This document shows positions 1-64,000 of a DNA stretch of 64,000 bases, piece after piece. A program made the translations under genes and the position numbers. The first letter of the stretch is position 1. Every line of letters starts with the position of its first letter. Under the pieces are notes generated by a model. The model saw only the letters and a list, made by a program, of their open reading frames with translations. It did no database searches and was not told the origin of the DNA. Source of the stretch: Mermis nigrescens (Eukaryota; Nematoda; Enoplea; Mermithida; Mermithidae); contig JAVLUZ010000547.1 in NCBI GenBank assembly GCA_036768485.1, forward strand, positions 1,192,501 through 1,256,500. Reading direction: 5' to 3'.

Positions 1-224
1 GTGAATATAGAAAGTAGTTCGATTTCTGTGATACAGTAATATTTGTGATTAGATAATTTTCATAAAGGAAGGTACTTGATCAAATGCGTTAAGGCTTTAC
101 TAAAATCAGTAACAAGACCAGACTTGTGTTCAACAAATTTTTACTAATACCATATTCTATCGTTTCTATAAGTACATTCCTCCCTAATGTTTATGTCCCT
201 CCTACATCCGTACCAATCATTTCG

Positions 225-890
225 GATCATGTAATACGTCTGTTTCATTGAACTTTGAATGTCCCTTATTTATCCGGTCAAGACTATTGGGGTTGAAAAT
301 TACCTCCTCATAATTTTATGTAAATGTCCTTTAAACTAATGCGGTAAACGTGATATTCTACACTATAATGAGTTACAAGGAGTCAAACACATCCGCCTAA
401 TGGTGGTTATCAATTACCTACTTCATGTTTATATGTAAATGTCCTTTAAACCTATGCTATTTACTTTATATTCTACAGTATAATGAGTTACAAGCAGTAA
501 AACACATCCGCATGTCTGTTTTTTATTCCATCTAGTCTGTTTCATTGTACTTTGAACGTCACACATTTACCCGCACACACCTAATGGGGGTATAAATTAC
601 ATGGTGTTATCAATTACCTACTTCATGATTTTATGTAAATGTCCTTTAAACTTATTCTATTTACCTTTATATTCTACAGTATAATGAAACACATCTGCAG
701 GTCTGTTTTTTATTCCATATAGTCTGTTTCATTGTACTTTGAACGTCCCACATTTACCCGCACCCACCTCATGGGGTAAAAATTACCTACTTCCTGGTCC
801 TTTACACTAATGTAGTAAACATGATATGTTACAGTATAATGAGTTATGAGGAGTCAAACACATCCGCATGTCTCTTTATTATTCCAAATA
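225..890. repeat. Degenerate tandem repeat of about 200 bp, 3-4 units
   Basis: The words TGTAAATGTCCTTTAAAC (about 320, 430, 632) and ACACATCCGCATGTCT (about 390-870) recur with the same neighbours (GTCTGTTTCATTGTACTTTG, CAGTATAATGAGTTA). It lies downstream, in LINE orientation, of the LINE fragment at 962. Confidence 0.75.
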
Positions 891-961
891 AACTTATCAC
901 ATGACTAATTGGTTCAGGATCGCTTCCACTCTTTCTCTAATTCTGCTTCGCCTTTCCTCTG

Positions 962-2330
962 TCATATTTCCATCAGCTTTGCAGCTTGAACGTTCCGGTT
1001 TTCTTTCCATAATCTCATCATAAACGCTTTCGAGCTAGGAGCTTGTATAACATGCTCAGGCAAAGAGTTCCATACAGAAACAATTCGATTACAAAATTCA
1101 TATTTTCTGATGTTCAGATTTGATTTGTTTACAATTAGTTTCCGAGAGTTTGTGGCACGATTTGATCCCGTATTGAGAACAAAAAAGTCTTCAAAAGGCA
1201 GAGCTTGAAATTTTATGATAGAATAGGCCATGTTTAAATCAAAATAGAGCCGTCGAAGTTCTAGGCGTTCGAGACACAATTCCTTCAATCTAAAATCATA
1301 AGATAAAGTTTTATCATTGAATAATCGCTTTGTGAACCTTCGTTGTACATTTTCTACTAAATTTATGTCCTTAATGAAGTAGGGGTTCCAAACTACAGTG
1401 CTGTACTCAAGAATGGACCTAACATAAGTTGTAAAAGCCTTTATCAGCATTGTGTTTTGTTTTGAAACAAAAGTTCGAAAATCAGGTTTGAGACTCATCG
1501 ATTTTTTTACTATATATTCACAATGAACTCTAGATTTCAAATTTTTTGATATCAAAACACCAAGATCTTTCACATCAGTCGCATCTTTTGGTATTTGAAA
1601 ATCATCGATTTTGTAACAATATTCAGGGTTAGACCTTCCCATCTGCAAAACAAAACATTTATCTAATGATATCTTCAGCTGCCACATGTCAGCCCAAGTT
1701 TTGATGTGCATCAAATCATTTTGCAAATCGATAAAGTTTGAGGCAAGATTATAGATCTTAATGTCATCAGCAAAAAGTGAGATAGAACTGGTGGTCTGAC
1801 GATCACACAAGTCGTTTATGTACAGCAAAAACATTTTAGGACCTAATACACTACCTTGAGGGACCCCACTCAAAACGGGAAGTGAATCAGACAAGCAATT
1901 TCCCATTTTAACTTTTTAGGATCTCCCATTCAAGAAAGCTTTCATCCAGTTCAAGCAAAAACCATTAATGCCATATGCCTCCAATTTAACTAGAAGTTTC
2001 TTGTGTGACACAGTGTCAAAAGCTTTGCAAAAATCGATGTAGATAGCATCAATTGGCAATTTTTCGTCAAGGTTTTTCGACCAGTCATTTTTACACTCTA
2101 ATAGCTGTAAGGCGCACGACTTATTTTTTCTAAATCCAAACTGGCAATCACTGAGTAAACTACGCTTATTGAGATGAGTCGTAATGTTTTCATTTACTAT
2201 CGATTCCATAATTTTGCAAGGCATGCAACAAAGGGATATGGGCCTGTAGTTTTCCGGCGATGACGTCACCTTTTTTGTGTATAGGCACTACAATCCGTCT
2301 ATGATCAATATTACAAAATCTATGGGTTTC
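962..2330 (-). pseudogene. CR1-like LINE reverse transcriptase, 5'-truncated and broken
   Basis: The minus strand encodes a non-LTR reverse transcriptase. Seen in order: SSPENYRPISL, AIYIDFCKAFDTVSH (first catalytic Asp), LSGVPQGSVLGP, LFADDIKIY (catalytic Asp pair intact), and a C-terminal part with YVRSILEYSTVVWNPY and NVQRRFTKRLF typical of CR1-type elements. An in-frame TAA at 1916-1918 splits it after FLNGRS. A frame change near 2255-2275 separates it from an upstream VPIHKKG motif. The endonuclease part and ORF1 are absent. Inactive. Confidence 0.9.
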
Positions 2331-2339
2331 GTTAATTAG

Positions 2340-2665
2340 CCTCTTCTCGACCTACGCAAGCATCTACTCGACCTAAGTATTTGAAGATTCAAAGAGCTGA
2401 ATGCAGAATCGCATGTAGACACCCAATTTACGTCGATATAAGCATCTATAGATCGACCTAAGCATCTATACATCTACGTAAGCATCTATACATCGACCTA
2501 AGCATCTATACATTGACCTAAGCATCTATACATCGATCTAAGCATCTATACATCTACCTAAGCATCTATACATCGACCTAAGCATCTATACATCGATGTA
2601 AGCATCTATACATCGACCTAAGCATCTATACATTGACCTGAGCGGGAGCGACCTCGACCTAAGCA
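2340..2665. repeat. 20-bp minisatellite (AAGCATCTATACATCGACCT)
   Basis: About a dozen head-to-tail units of 20 bp with few substitutions, ending in GAGCGGGAGCGACCTCGACC. Related words reappear near 4855-4935 and 30455-30475. Confidence 0.9.
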
Positions 2666-4078
2666 GCTTAAAACACCTTTTCAGATATACTAAGCCTAAG
2701 CCTAAGTATATTAGAAGCAAAAACTTCGATTTTTCTATATCTTATCAAGTAAAACCGAAAAAAGATGCAAAAAAATGAAAATTTTCTAAAGTTTTTTAAA
2801 ATTTTGAACAGCTTTCTGCGCATTTCTTCGTTTTCCTCCTTCATTGCTCTGCTTCCTTCCATAATTTCAGCCCATATTATTTTTTTCTTGACAAATGTGT
2901 AAGATCGAGCCGTTTTATCATCCCACCCAACACTCAAATCGACAGTTGCCTGTAACTTTGAAAGTATGGCTCAGATTTTCACCAATTTTTTTCGCGCTTC
3001 AATTCATCATGTTCTACCAGTTTGGCACAAAAATTTTGGCATTCCGTATTCGTTTTGCTCCTTTTCTAAAAGTACCATATTCTTAACTTTAGCCAACAGA
3101 GGCCGCCACCAGCCTTGCCAAGTTGAGGGTTTCTCTGCCATTTGGGGGTTCTTTGAGGCCGTTGGAGGCATTTTTTAGCGATTGGGGTTGTTTTTCGTCT
3201 TTGCTTAATCACTGGTTGGCGGTTTTTCAGGCAGTTTGAGGTAGAAATTTGGGGTTTTTTGACAAGTGCACTTGGAAACCTGGTCGCCGCGCCGGTTGTG
3301 GATATGCTCAGGGTTGGCAAGGCTGGGTTTTTCAATCTGAATTTTTTGTGGGTTTTTTGGGTGCAAAAATCATTGGGTTCTGGGTTTTCAAATAGACTAA
3401 TGCACTGCAGCTTTGTGATTCCATGTCAGTAGAATTTGAGCAAGATTGTGATGAAGAGGAAGTGGATACTATAGAGTAGCTGGGTAAAATAACAGTCACA
3501 TATATGTTCTTGTGTCAATTACAAAGCAGTGTATGAAGATTTGATTAAAATCTATATTCGATCATTTCTAAACATACTTGCAAGTGTGCAATTTAATTTT
3601 ATAGAAAAATGGTTATGAGCCTCATATGGCATCCCTGTTTCCTAATATTTTTTTGAGAGCCAGTGCATTTTTTGATTAAAATCTAGTAATGTCTGAGCAT
3701 TGAAGAAAAAGATACTTACATATATGTGGCAGTCGCAATAAACCATCGATTTTGTTCTTTGAATTTCAATATTAGCTGTATAAAGTTGGTGCTCTTTGTT
3801 TGTTTCGTGTCTTGCAGCTGTTACAAGTATTCTCAGCTACTGTATGTACTTCTAGTAGTCATGTCCACTAAAAAAACTCAATAAAACTCCAATAAACCCC
3901 AAAAAGACCATAAAAAACCCATACCGAAAAAAAATTAAAAAAACCCCCAAAAAACCCAAAATTCAAAATTTTCAAATTGGGTTTTTCCATTTCTGGATAT
4001 GCTCAATGCGAAATTTAGCCGCAAAAATTGTTTATGTTGCCAAACTTCTCTAATGTCTCTAGCTAAGGCTTATTATTA
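2666..4078. other. Intergenic or 5' intronic stretch with a dispersed repeat
   Basis: No supported gene. 3085-3300 is an inverted copy of the repeat at 41633-41805 (shared GGTTGGCGG / CCGCCAACC block and CAAAAAACCCC runs). 3330-3400 and 3860-3985 are low-complexity runs of CCCAAAAA / GGGTTTTT. A short open piece at 3423 (MSVEFEQDCDEEEVDTIE) has no support. Confidence 0.5.
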
Positions 4079-4086
4079 CATGAGTG

Positions 4087-4853
4087 CAGGCTCGTATTCA
4101 GGGGGCAGGGGGCTGGCCATCCTCCCCGAAATGAGAAAAATTTTTCTCTCAAGTCACACCATGAACAAAAATAAAAAATTTTCGGAAGTGCGATAAAACA
4201 CCGCCAACACAGGTTTTTAGCGTACTTTTGAAGTAGTAAACTCAAATTTTTTCGACACTTTGTGCAAGAGTTATTGTTTATTTTTAGTTTGTCTTCTAAA
4301 TCACTAAAAATCGCTCAAATGTGAGTTAGACATAGAAAGCATGTCAATTTTTTCCGCAGCTAAATTTTTTGCCTTCTAGCTCAATCAAAACAGCTCAGAT
4401 TTGAGTTATGACATTTGAAACATAAAATTTTTTAGCGCTTCGTGCCGTATTTATTGATTATATATGATTTTGTCTTCTAGCCCGCTCAAAATCGCTCAAA
4501 TTTGAGCTTGACATGCAGAATATGTCATTTTTTTCGCGCTTCGCGCCGAACTATTCATTATTTTTATTGTTTTTCATTGTAAAGTATAATGATTAAATAC
4601 AAAGGCAAGAGATAAGAATTAATTTGTCGATTTATTGATGGGATAACAGCTTAAATGATAAATTTGCTGTATATGTATCAATAAGAAATTAATCTAAAAA
4701 TGTTTGAAATTTTTCTTACAATTGTGTATAGAGTTTGCTAAGATACGCTCAAAACTGCCTTTATTCTCGCCTATCTCCTAAAGGTTCTCGAGATATGTGA
4801 CCTCAAAAATTTTCGGTCCCCTCCCTCGAAGTAAAATCCTGGATATGGGCCTG
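4087..4853. mobile_element. hAT-like non-autonomous TIR element (CAGG...CCTG family), 767 bp
   Basis: It starts CAGGCTCGTATTCAGGGGG and ends AATCCTGGATATGGGCCTG, an imperfect inverted pair. It is flanked by CATGAGTG and CGTGGGTG (8-bp target duplication, 6 of 8 matching). The interior carries GCGCTTCGCGCC-type hairpins and the word TCTCGAGATAT. No transposase is encoded. Confidence 0.75.
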
Positions 4854-5059
4854 CGTGGGTGGTATTACTCCCGCTTAGGTCGTTATCGCTCACGCTTAGG
4901 TCAGTATTACTTCTGCTCAGGTCGATATGCTGACGTTAGTATGTGCCCGTCCGTACCCACAGCTTTTGGAGCATAGCTTTTTCCACTTTTTAGTCTATTT
5001 GTCAACCAAAATTTTGGAAAATGGAAAAATTCTTGGGTTTGGTTGGCATTTTTGGAAAA

Positions 5060-5640
5060 TTTTTGTGATGGAAAAATGCGTTTTAGAGAGGGAAAACTAA
5101 AAAATTTCTAGGCGCTTCACGCTGGATTGATTTAATTCTTGTTATTAATGTTTAAGACGCGCTGCGCTGATTGCAGCATTTTTATTGACAATCTGGTCTA
5201 GAACTTCGCTATTATTCAAAATCCTTATGTTTTGCACGGATTTGGTTAGTTTTTATAATGCAAAAAGACGTTTTAAAGAAATTTCAAAATTTTTCGACGC
5301 TTCGCGCCCGGATTGATGTAATATTTTTACTTGTTATTGAAATTTATGCCAGCACTTTTATTTATAACTTGCTCCAGAACTCCACTGTGATTGAAAATTC
5401 TCATCTTTTGCTCGGTTTTGGGATGCAAAAATGCATTTTAGAGAGGCAAAATGTCAAAATTTTCTGCCGTGGCGGATTTGGACTATTTTTTCAATGCAAA
5501 AATGCTTATTAGATATGTAAAAGTTCAAAAGTTTCTGGTGCTTTGCGCCATATTGATAAATTATCGAGTTATATTATTAAAAGCGACTCCAGAATTGGCT
5601 AAATGCTTTACTGAAGGAAGAAAATTCAAGTTTCAGCAGA
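5060..5640. repeat. Tandem degenerate units of about 180 bp with CGCTTCGCGC motif
   Basis: Two to three units carry the same order of words: GCAAAAATGCRTTTTAGAGAGG, then (G)RCGCTTCRCGC, then GGATTGAT, then CCAGAACT. They appear related to the interior of the CAGG...CCTG element family. Confidence 0.6.
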
Positions 5641-6246
5641 AATACCGTATTACTGATCTTGATATTCTTAGTTAAGCGCAAAATTTTCATACAAAACGTG
5701 TATAAACCACCACTATTACATATGTACACAGCATTTTATACACTGATTTCTCAACACGGGCGTCCTATTTTCGACGTTTTTAGACATCCCAAAAAACGTA
5801 GGAAAAACTGGAAAATTTTGGAAAAATTTTGGGTCTGTTCTATAATTTCAGCCAAATCGCAGGTGAAAATGGTGTTTTAGAGGATTGTCTTATAGCTTGA
5901 ATAACAAAAAAATAAGACCTGCCCGGTGGAACCGGTGGACGGGATGAAGTGGGTTGGGTGAGTGTGTGAGGACTAAGACTAGGCTAGGGAGCAGTTGATG
6001 CATCGAGTGTAGGAAGTCTGCTACCGTATGCAATTTGAAATAGATCTTTTACGGTTTAACCCGTCACTTTCATGTTCAAAAGTCAAATTTAATAAATATT
6101 CAAATAAGTGATCAAAAGCCCGATTAGGTTGTAAGTACTGCATACGCGATTTAGAGCGGAAGATCCGGGAAACTGGTGCGGGTATAATTTTGCTCACTTG
6201 TAACGCTGACTTACAGGTTGCAACGTTACACGAGCAAGACAAATAG
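5641..6246. other. No gene seen
   Basis: AT-rich sequence with short chance open frames only. Nothing resembles a family I know. Confidence 0.5.
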
Positions 6247-7333
6247 TATAGTGCTGGCCTCTAAAAAAACCAGTCGATTTGTAACCTAAAAAAACCACCC
6301 CTTTTTCTATAACCAAAAGGAGATGACTGATGATATTATACTGGCGAACAAGCTATGCCGTGAGGATTACAACTGACCCCTGGTCGCTTTCCGGATCATT
6401 CAGAAACTCGAGATATGAATTTGTCGAAAAGTTCCTAAAAATTGCTATTTTTATGATTTTTTAAAAGCATTTTTGAGGGTCAGTATTTCTACCCGTATTC
6501 ATATTTGGTGGAATCTTTTATGTTTTCACGTTAGGCTCCCTTGCAGACTAATGTCAGAAAAAATTTAGTTCTATGTCATCCACATAGCTACAGTATACCT
6601 TCAAAGCCAAATCTAAAAAAACCAGTTGTAACCTAAAAAAACCAGCGCCAATTTTTACAAAACTTAGCAGGAATGTGCCTCGTAGCACCTTTCATGATGC
6701 CTGATATTTATTTTTCACAAAAAATAAGAATCACCCCAAAAATCGCCAAAAAAGTTCGATTGTAACCTAAAAAAACCACTGTAACCTAAAAAAAGACCAG
6801 TGCTAAGTATACGTTGCCATGGCAACGAAATTACTTTTCATCAAGTTGCATAATTTTGCACTGATTTCTTGCAGAGGATGTAGAAGAGACTTACCTACAG
6901 TTATTCTTATCACTTGAAGACTCTATTTGTGAAATTTAAAGAACTTTTAATGAAATTCGGAAAAAATTATTGATTTTTATATAAATGTAATAAAATGAAC
7001 GGAAATATCGTAAAAAATGAATTTTTTTTCAAAATTGTAATTGTTTAAGGTCAACTAACTGTTTTACGCTGCCAACCATGCACTTCGCATAACATTTTGG
7101 GGTGGTTGTTTTAGTTCCCATGGTCTTTTTTAGGAAAAAGTGGTTTTTATTCAAAATTTCGTATTTCATGAAAGCTTGCTTTGAAATATGGCGCTTAAAA
7201 ATTCTTCCATGCAGCAAGTTATATGCCTAGGGCAGTTGTCAAAAATAGGTGTTTGTTGACTTCTTCAATGCTATTTGTTCTGAAGTTATAAGCTAAAAAC
7301 ATGAAAATGGTTTTTTTAGAGGCCAGCACTATA
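6247..7333. mobile_element. 1.09-kb TIR element with internal AACCTAAAAAAACCA repeats
   Basis: A perfect 26-bp inverted repeat: TATAGTGCTGGCCTCTAAAA at 6247 and its complement ending at 7333. Possible TA target duplication. Inside, TGTAACCTAAAAAAACCA occurs about five times (about 6282-6790), and the TIRs carry the related CTAAAAAAACCA. No transposase is seen, so it is non-autonomous. Confidence 0.8.
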
Positions 7334-8500
7334 GACATGATTAGAGATAAAACCAGATTTGCGTTTCGGAATAGTTCCTGATCCGACCCACCACAAGCCA
7401 GAAGTATTGCACTCAAGTTAATTGTGAAACCTTTCTACAAAAATAAAAGCCTTCCAGATTTTTTACTATTAACATGGCGAATGTCAACTGGCTAGGGTAA
7501 TATTGACACCTTATTACAATAAGCAGCGTTCTTTTTTTCGAGTCCTTTCATTGCCCAGTAAACAAATCGTCGTTTAAACTCGCTTTTCGCTCAACAAGGT
7601 TATTTTTTTTATTGCTTTAGAAACTCAAAATTTCCGATGCTTTGCGCCAATTTTTATGTACCTATTACATGTATTTATTTAGATTTTTCAAAATTATCGC
7701 AAAAATAGAGAAAAATTGAAGTGTCAAACGCATGATATGAGAAGATAAGATAAGGATATTTTATGACTAACGTTCTGACTTTGATCCGAACTGCATGAAT
7801 ATACATTCAAATGACTGGGTGATTTCATTCGCACGCGTAAAAATTTGGGTCATGCGTAAAAAAGCTCTGATTGGAGATCGGGATTGAACGAATAAAACTG
7901 CATATATAGATACTTATAGCATTATTTATTTGTTTTTAAATAAAGATAATGATAGGAGGAAGAAAAAATTAAAGAAGGCTATCGCCCTATTGCCTTTCGT
8001 TTTGATTTACTGTTTTGAATTTTTCAGACTACAGAATGCTAATTAATTTTAAATGGACTATTACTCGTATTTAGGGGCGTTTAACGTTTGTTAAAATGCA
8101 TAGTCTTCCACTGCACGATTCTGTGAAGATCAAATGTGCCTCTACGTTAGACGTTGTTGACGGTGATTTTATTGGAAATGAAAGTGGTACAAAACTTTGA
8201 TTTTACATAATTTGCATTCGCTTTGAGACGAATTATTGGTATTAAAATGAAATAAAACAAAATAAAATCATAGGTCACTAATAACGTAAGGCATAAGAGA
8301 AGATCAAACAAATATTTTTCAAATAAAATGCTCGAATTAAAATTTAATGCAAAAAAGCTTAAAAAATAGCATTTATGCCTACGTACAATATGACTTATAA
8401 AAATGAATAATAAATTATAGATATGCATGTAAATAAATAATAAATTATCAATTAAAATGCTAAAATACTAGCTGCAAAGAGTTAAACATCGTAATCGAAA
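7334..8500. other. No gene seen
   Basis: AT-rich. Contains one degenerate GATGCTTTGCGCC motif near 7637 and short chance frames. No repeat boundaries found. Confidence 0.45.
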
Positions 8501-8539
8501 AATATAACATGCTTAGACTCGTTTGTTATGCGGATTATA

Positions 8540-8720
8540 GTGATGTGCCGGTTAACCGGATCCCGAACAGGAACCAGCTGGAACGGACTGTTTTTTTTAA
8601 AAACCGGGTCCGAGAACCGATTTTTCAAATTTTCCATAACCGGAACCTTAACCGATTTTTTTCATTTTTCAAGAACCGGAATCGGAACCGATGCTTTTTC
8701 AGATCGTTTCTCGGTTCCTT
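8540..8720. repeat. Dispersed repeat rich in CCGGTTAACCGG / AACCGGAACC
   Basis: Starts TGTGCCGGTTAACCGG and carries several AACCGG(A)ACC and AACCGATTTTT words, like the termini of common invertebrate MITEs. The other end was not resolved. Confidence 0.45.
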
Positions 8721-10272
8721 CAAAAAGGTAAAGAATTATGATTAAGACTGAGAAACACAGATTCTCAGATTTTACAACGCAAAGCTGTGGGTCAAAAATT
8801 TCGACGGTTATACAGAATATCTTTTGACTACTTTTGTTGATGCACACAGTATTTTGCAATAAAATCAGCTTTTACTCGCATGTTTGTGCGAAAATTTCAG
8901 ATTTTTATGCCTTGCGTTCCATAAACATGGTTACAACTTTCTAGGTGCCGCTCAAATTGTTGATCAAATTAATTAGTGATTGATATAATTATATCGATAA
9001 CAGAAGGGGTTGAGTGGAAGGATGAATAAAAAAGAATAAAATAAAAAATCAGCAATTATAACTATAAATTATATAACTGTACATATGTAAAATCTGAAAA
9101 AAATTATTAATTACTTTCCATATTTTTAATAGCACGAGCAAGGTGCTGACTACTGATAATGATAAGTGATACGGATATTTAACTCTGCTTCTATAAAGAA
9201 TTTGTGTGGGAGAATGCGCACTGTCTCGCTAGCCCAACATAGCTGGCCAAATGATGTATAAATGTATTTTTAAAATAATTTTGCTCTACTTACTGTTCTT
9301 GTAATTTTAGAATTACATATTTCGGTAATTTATCCGGCGCTTCCACCAATTATTCATGATTTTATTTATTTTTCTAACAGGCTTTGGGTCATAAATATGA
9401 TTTTTGTATGCGACTAACATTCTGTGGCTCGAATGGAGCTTTTAGGGGCCAAAAAGGGCGATTTCAGCTTTACTTTTATAGCTTTTTAGCGAAAGTTCAA
9501 AAATTCTTTTGCTGAAATCTTTATCACTTTCATATTTAAATCCAGACGGTTGAATTATGTAAAAAAAGAAGCAAGAATTTAAGTTATTAGTTCGAGTCTA
9601 TCAAATATTCACAAGCTTTGCTGCGAATTTTCACTTTTAAACGACATTTTAATGCAACTGCGACAGTGTTAACGATGTTTCATTACAAATTCAAATGAAT
9701 TTCTAAATTGCCAAGAATCTTTGTATTGAAAATGACAATCTAAAAACACTGTAAAACTTTGAAAAAATCTTATTTTTAGATCTTTAGCCTTCTCAAAAAG
9801 CTGGTCGTTAGCTGCTAGTAACTGAGGTGACTTACTTCGCTGGCTGAGCGACGACTAACTTGCCAGCTAAATGACTGATATAGCGTCACGTGACTTTTCC
9901 CGAGCTGGTTCTATAGATTTGATTTTTCAAAACCTGATGAGGAATTAATTTATTAATTAAATGAAACAAATCAAATTAATAAATAATAATTAGATACATC
10001 ATGTGCCCAAGTGCTGATCGATCTAGTTGAACCCATATTTAAATATTTTTCGCCAGTCATCTTACCTTTTTCTTGAAATATTTAGCCGAATTTATATTAT
10101 TTGTAACTGATCGATGGAATGGCTACTGTTTTCAGATTATCATTATCTAAAATTGCACTAGTTTTGACTTTTCTTCATTTTACGTATAAATATTTCACCA
10201 ATTTTAAGTTTTAATTTTATTATATTTTTAATTATTGTACATAGGTACATACAACGTGCGAAATAATTTTAG
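8721..10272. other. No gene seen; upstream ELYS exon or promoter could lie here or further left
   Basis: AT-rich. I looked for an ATG exon ending in phase 1 that would supply the family's N-terminus and did not find a convincing one. Confidence 0.4.
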
Positions 10273-63463
<53,191 letters not shown>

Positions 63464-63468
<5 letters not shown>

Positions 63469-63647
63469 AATAGATTAAAACAGAAAATTAAAATGAAAAT
63501 TAAAAAAAAAAAAAAAAATAGAAAATATTAATTCAAAAATTCCAATTTTGTAACCGAATATTTTAAACGTCGACATATTCTTATTCTTATTCCTTTGTCT
63601 TTTCAGCTATTTTTATTTTATGAAATTATAGCCCTTTTCACAATAAA
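63464..63647 (+). terminator. Candidate polyadenylation signals after ELYS
   Basis: AATAAA occurs at 63464-63469, overlapping the stop codon, and at 63642-63647. The second is a better-placed poly(A) signal for a 3' UTR of about 200 nt. Confidence 0.45.
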
Positions 63648-63932
63648 GATCTTCCATCTGGCTTTTTTATCTTATTCCACTGTAGGCCGTAATTTTTTGT
63701 TGATTTTGTTAATATCAAATCGTCTTATTCAAAATTTACACTCGTTTTAGTTATACCTTACACTAGCGGCATTCTGGGGGATTGGTGTAAAACCGACAAA
63801 AATTCATAAAAATATGCCGAAAATTTAATTCTGAGTATCTACCGAATTTTGGATTCTACCGGATTCTCGGGGTCTGACCCTCTCACCCACGCCCACGTGT
63901 GGTTATGACTGGTAGTGTACAGATGAAGAGTA

Positions 63933-64000
63933 TACGAGGGTTGATCAAAAAGTTCCCGGAATGAAGCTATAACTTTTGATAGAAACAAAATTGAATTAAA
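63933..64000. mobile_element. Mariner-like element terminus running off the window
   Basis: TATACGAGGGTTGATCAAAA followed by AGTTCCCGGAATGA resembles the ends of mariner-family transposons, next to a TA. The body is outside the window. Confidence 0.6.

Noticed and set aside
1..180. Minus-strand peptide with DFSKAL resembling a reverse transcriptase motif
   Set aside because: Only about 15 residues with a stop soon after; too short to call a second LINE.
2340..2665. Possible CRISPR array
   Set aside because: The 20-bp units are head to tail with no spacers, and the DNA is eukaryotic.
3423..3480. MSVEFEQDCDEEEVDTIE open piece as a possible first ELYS exon
   Set aside because: No similarity to the family's N-terminus and no donor in the needed phase.

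Overview
The window is animal nuclear DNA, AT-rich and intron-rich, crowded with short inverted-repeat transposons, two decayed LINEs and microsatellites. No bacterial-type gene, operon, rRNA, tRNA or CRISPR array was seen. I cannot name the species. The intron structure, LINE types and transposon types suggest an invertebrate metazoan.

One host gene accounts for almost all the real coding sequence. About 29 short exons on the + strand, from about 10.27 kb to 63.47 kb, read as one protein related to ELYS / MEL-28 / AHCTF1, the large chromatin-binding nucleoporin that seeds nuclear pore assembly. The exons follow the family's order: an N-terminal beta-propeller region (exons 1-11), an alpha-helical ELYS domain (exons 12-20), and a long disordered basic tail with an AT-hook and FVFSPP motifs (exons 21-29). 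Nearly all splice junctions keep reading phase. The first coding exon was not found. Two junctions (39356/39731 and 42720/43345) do not keep phase with canonical sites.

Layout: 0-10 kb is upstream or 5' intron territory with a tandem repeat, a CR1-like LINE pseudogene, a 20-bp minisatellite and several TIR elements. 10-20 kb holds exons 1-3 among many hAT-like MITEs. 20-30 kb holds exons 4-8, a TA microsatellite split by a 1.2-kb TIR element, and a jockey-like LINE pseudogene. 30-34 kb is a nest of transposons. 34-44 kb is exon-dense (exons 9-20, the helical domain). 44-64 kb holds the tail exons, more MITEs, and the end of the gene with AATAAA signals. A mariner-like terminus starts at the right edge.

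The most unusual signals are these. A 13-nt hairpin (GGCGCTTCGCGCC) recurs in about 30 places in otherwise different repeat families. Several MITE families share terminal and core words and leave 8-bp target duplications. A palindromic MITE sits 7 nt before a splice-acceptor junction. The octamer TGACGTCA is over-represented in this gene's exons and is read in different frames in neighbouring exons. A 17-residue tandem repeat is shared between two exons, with a decayed copy in an intron.
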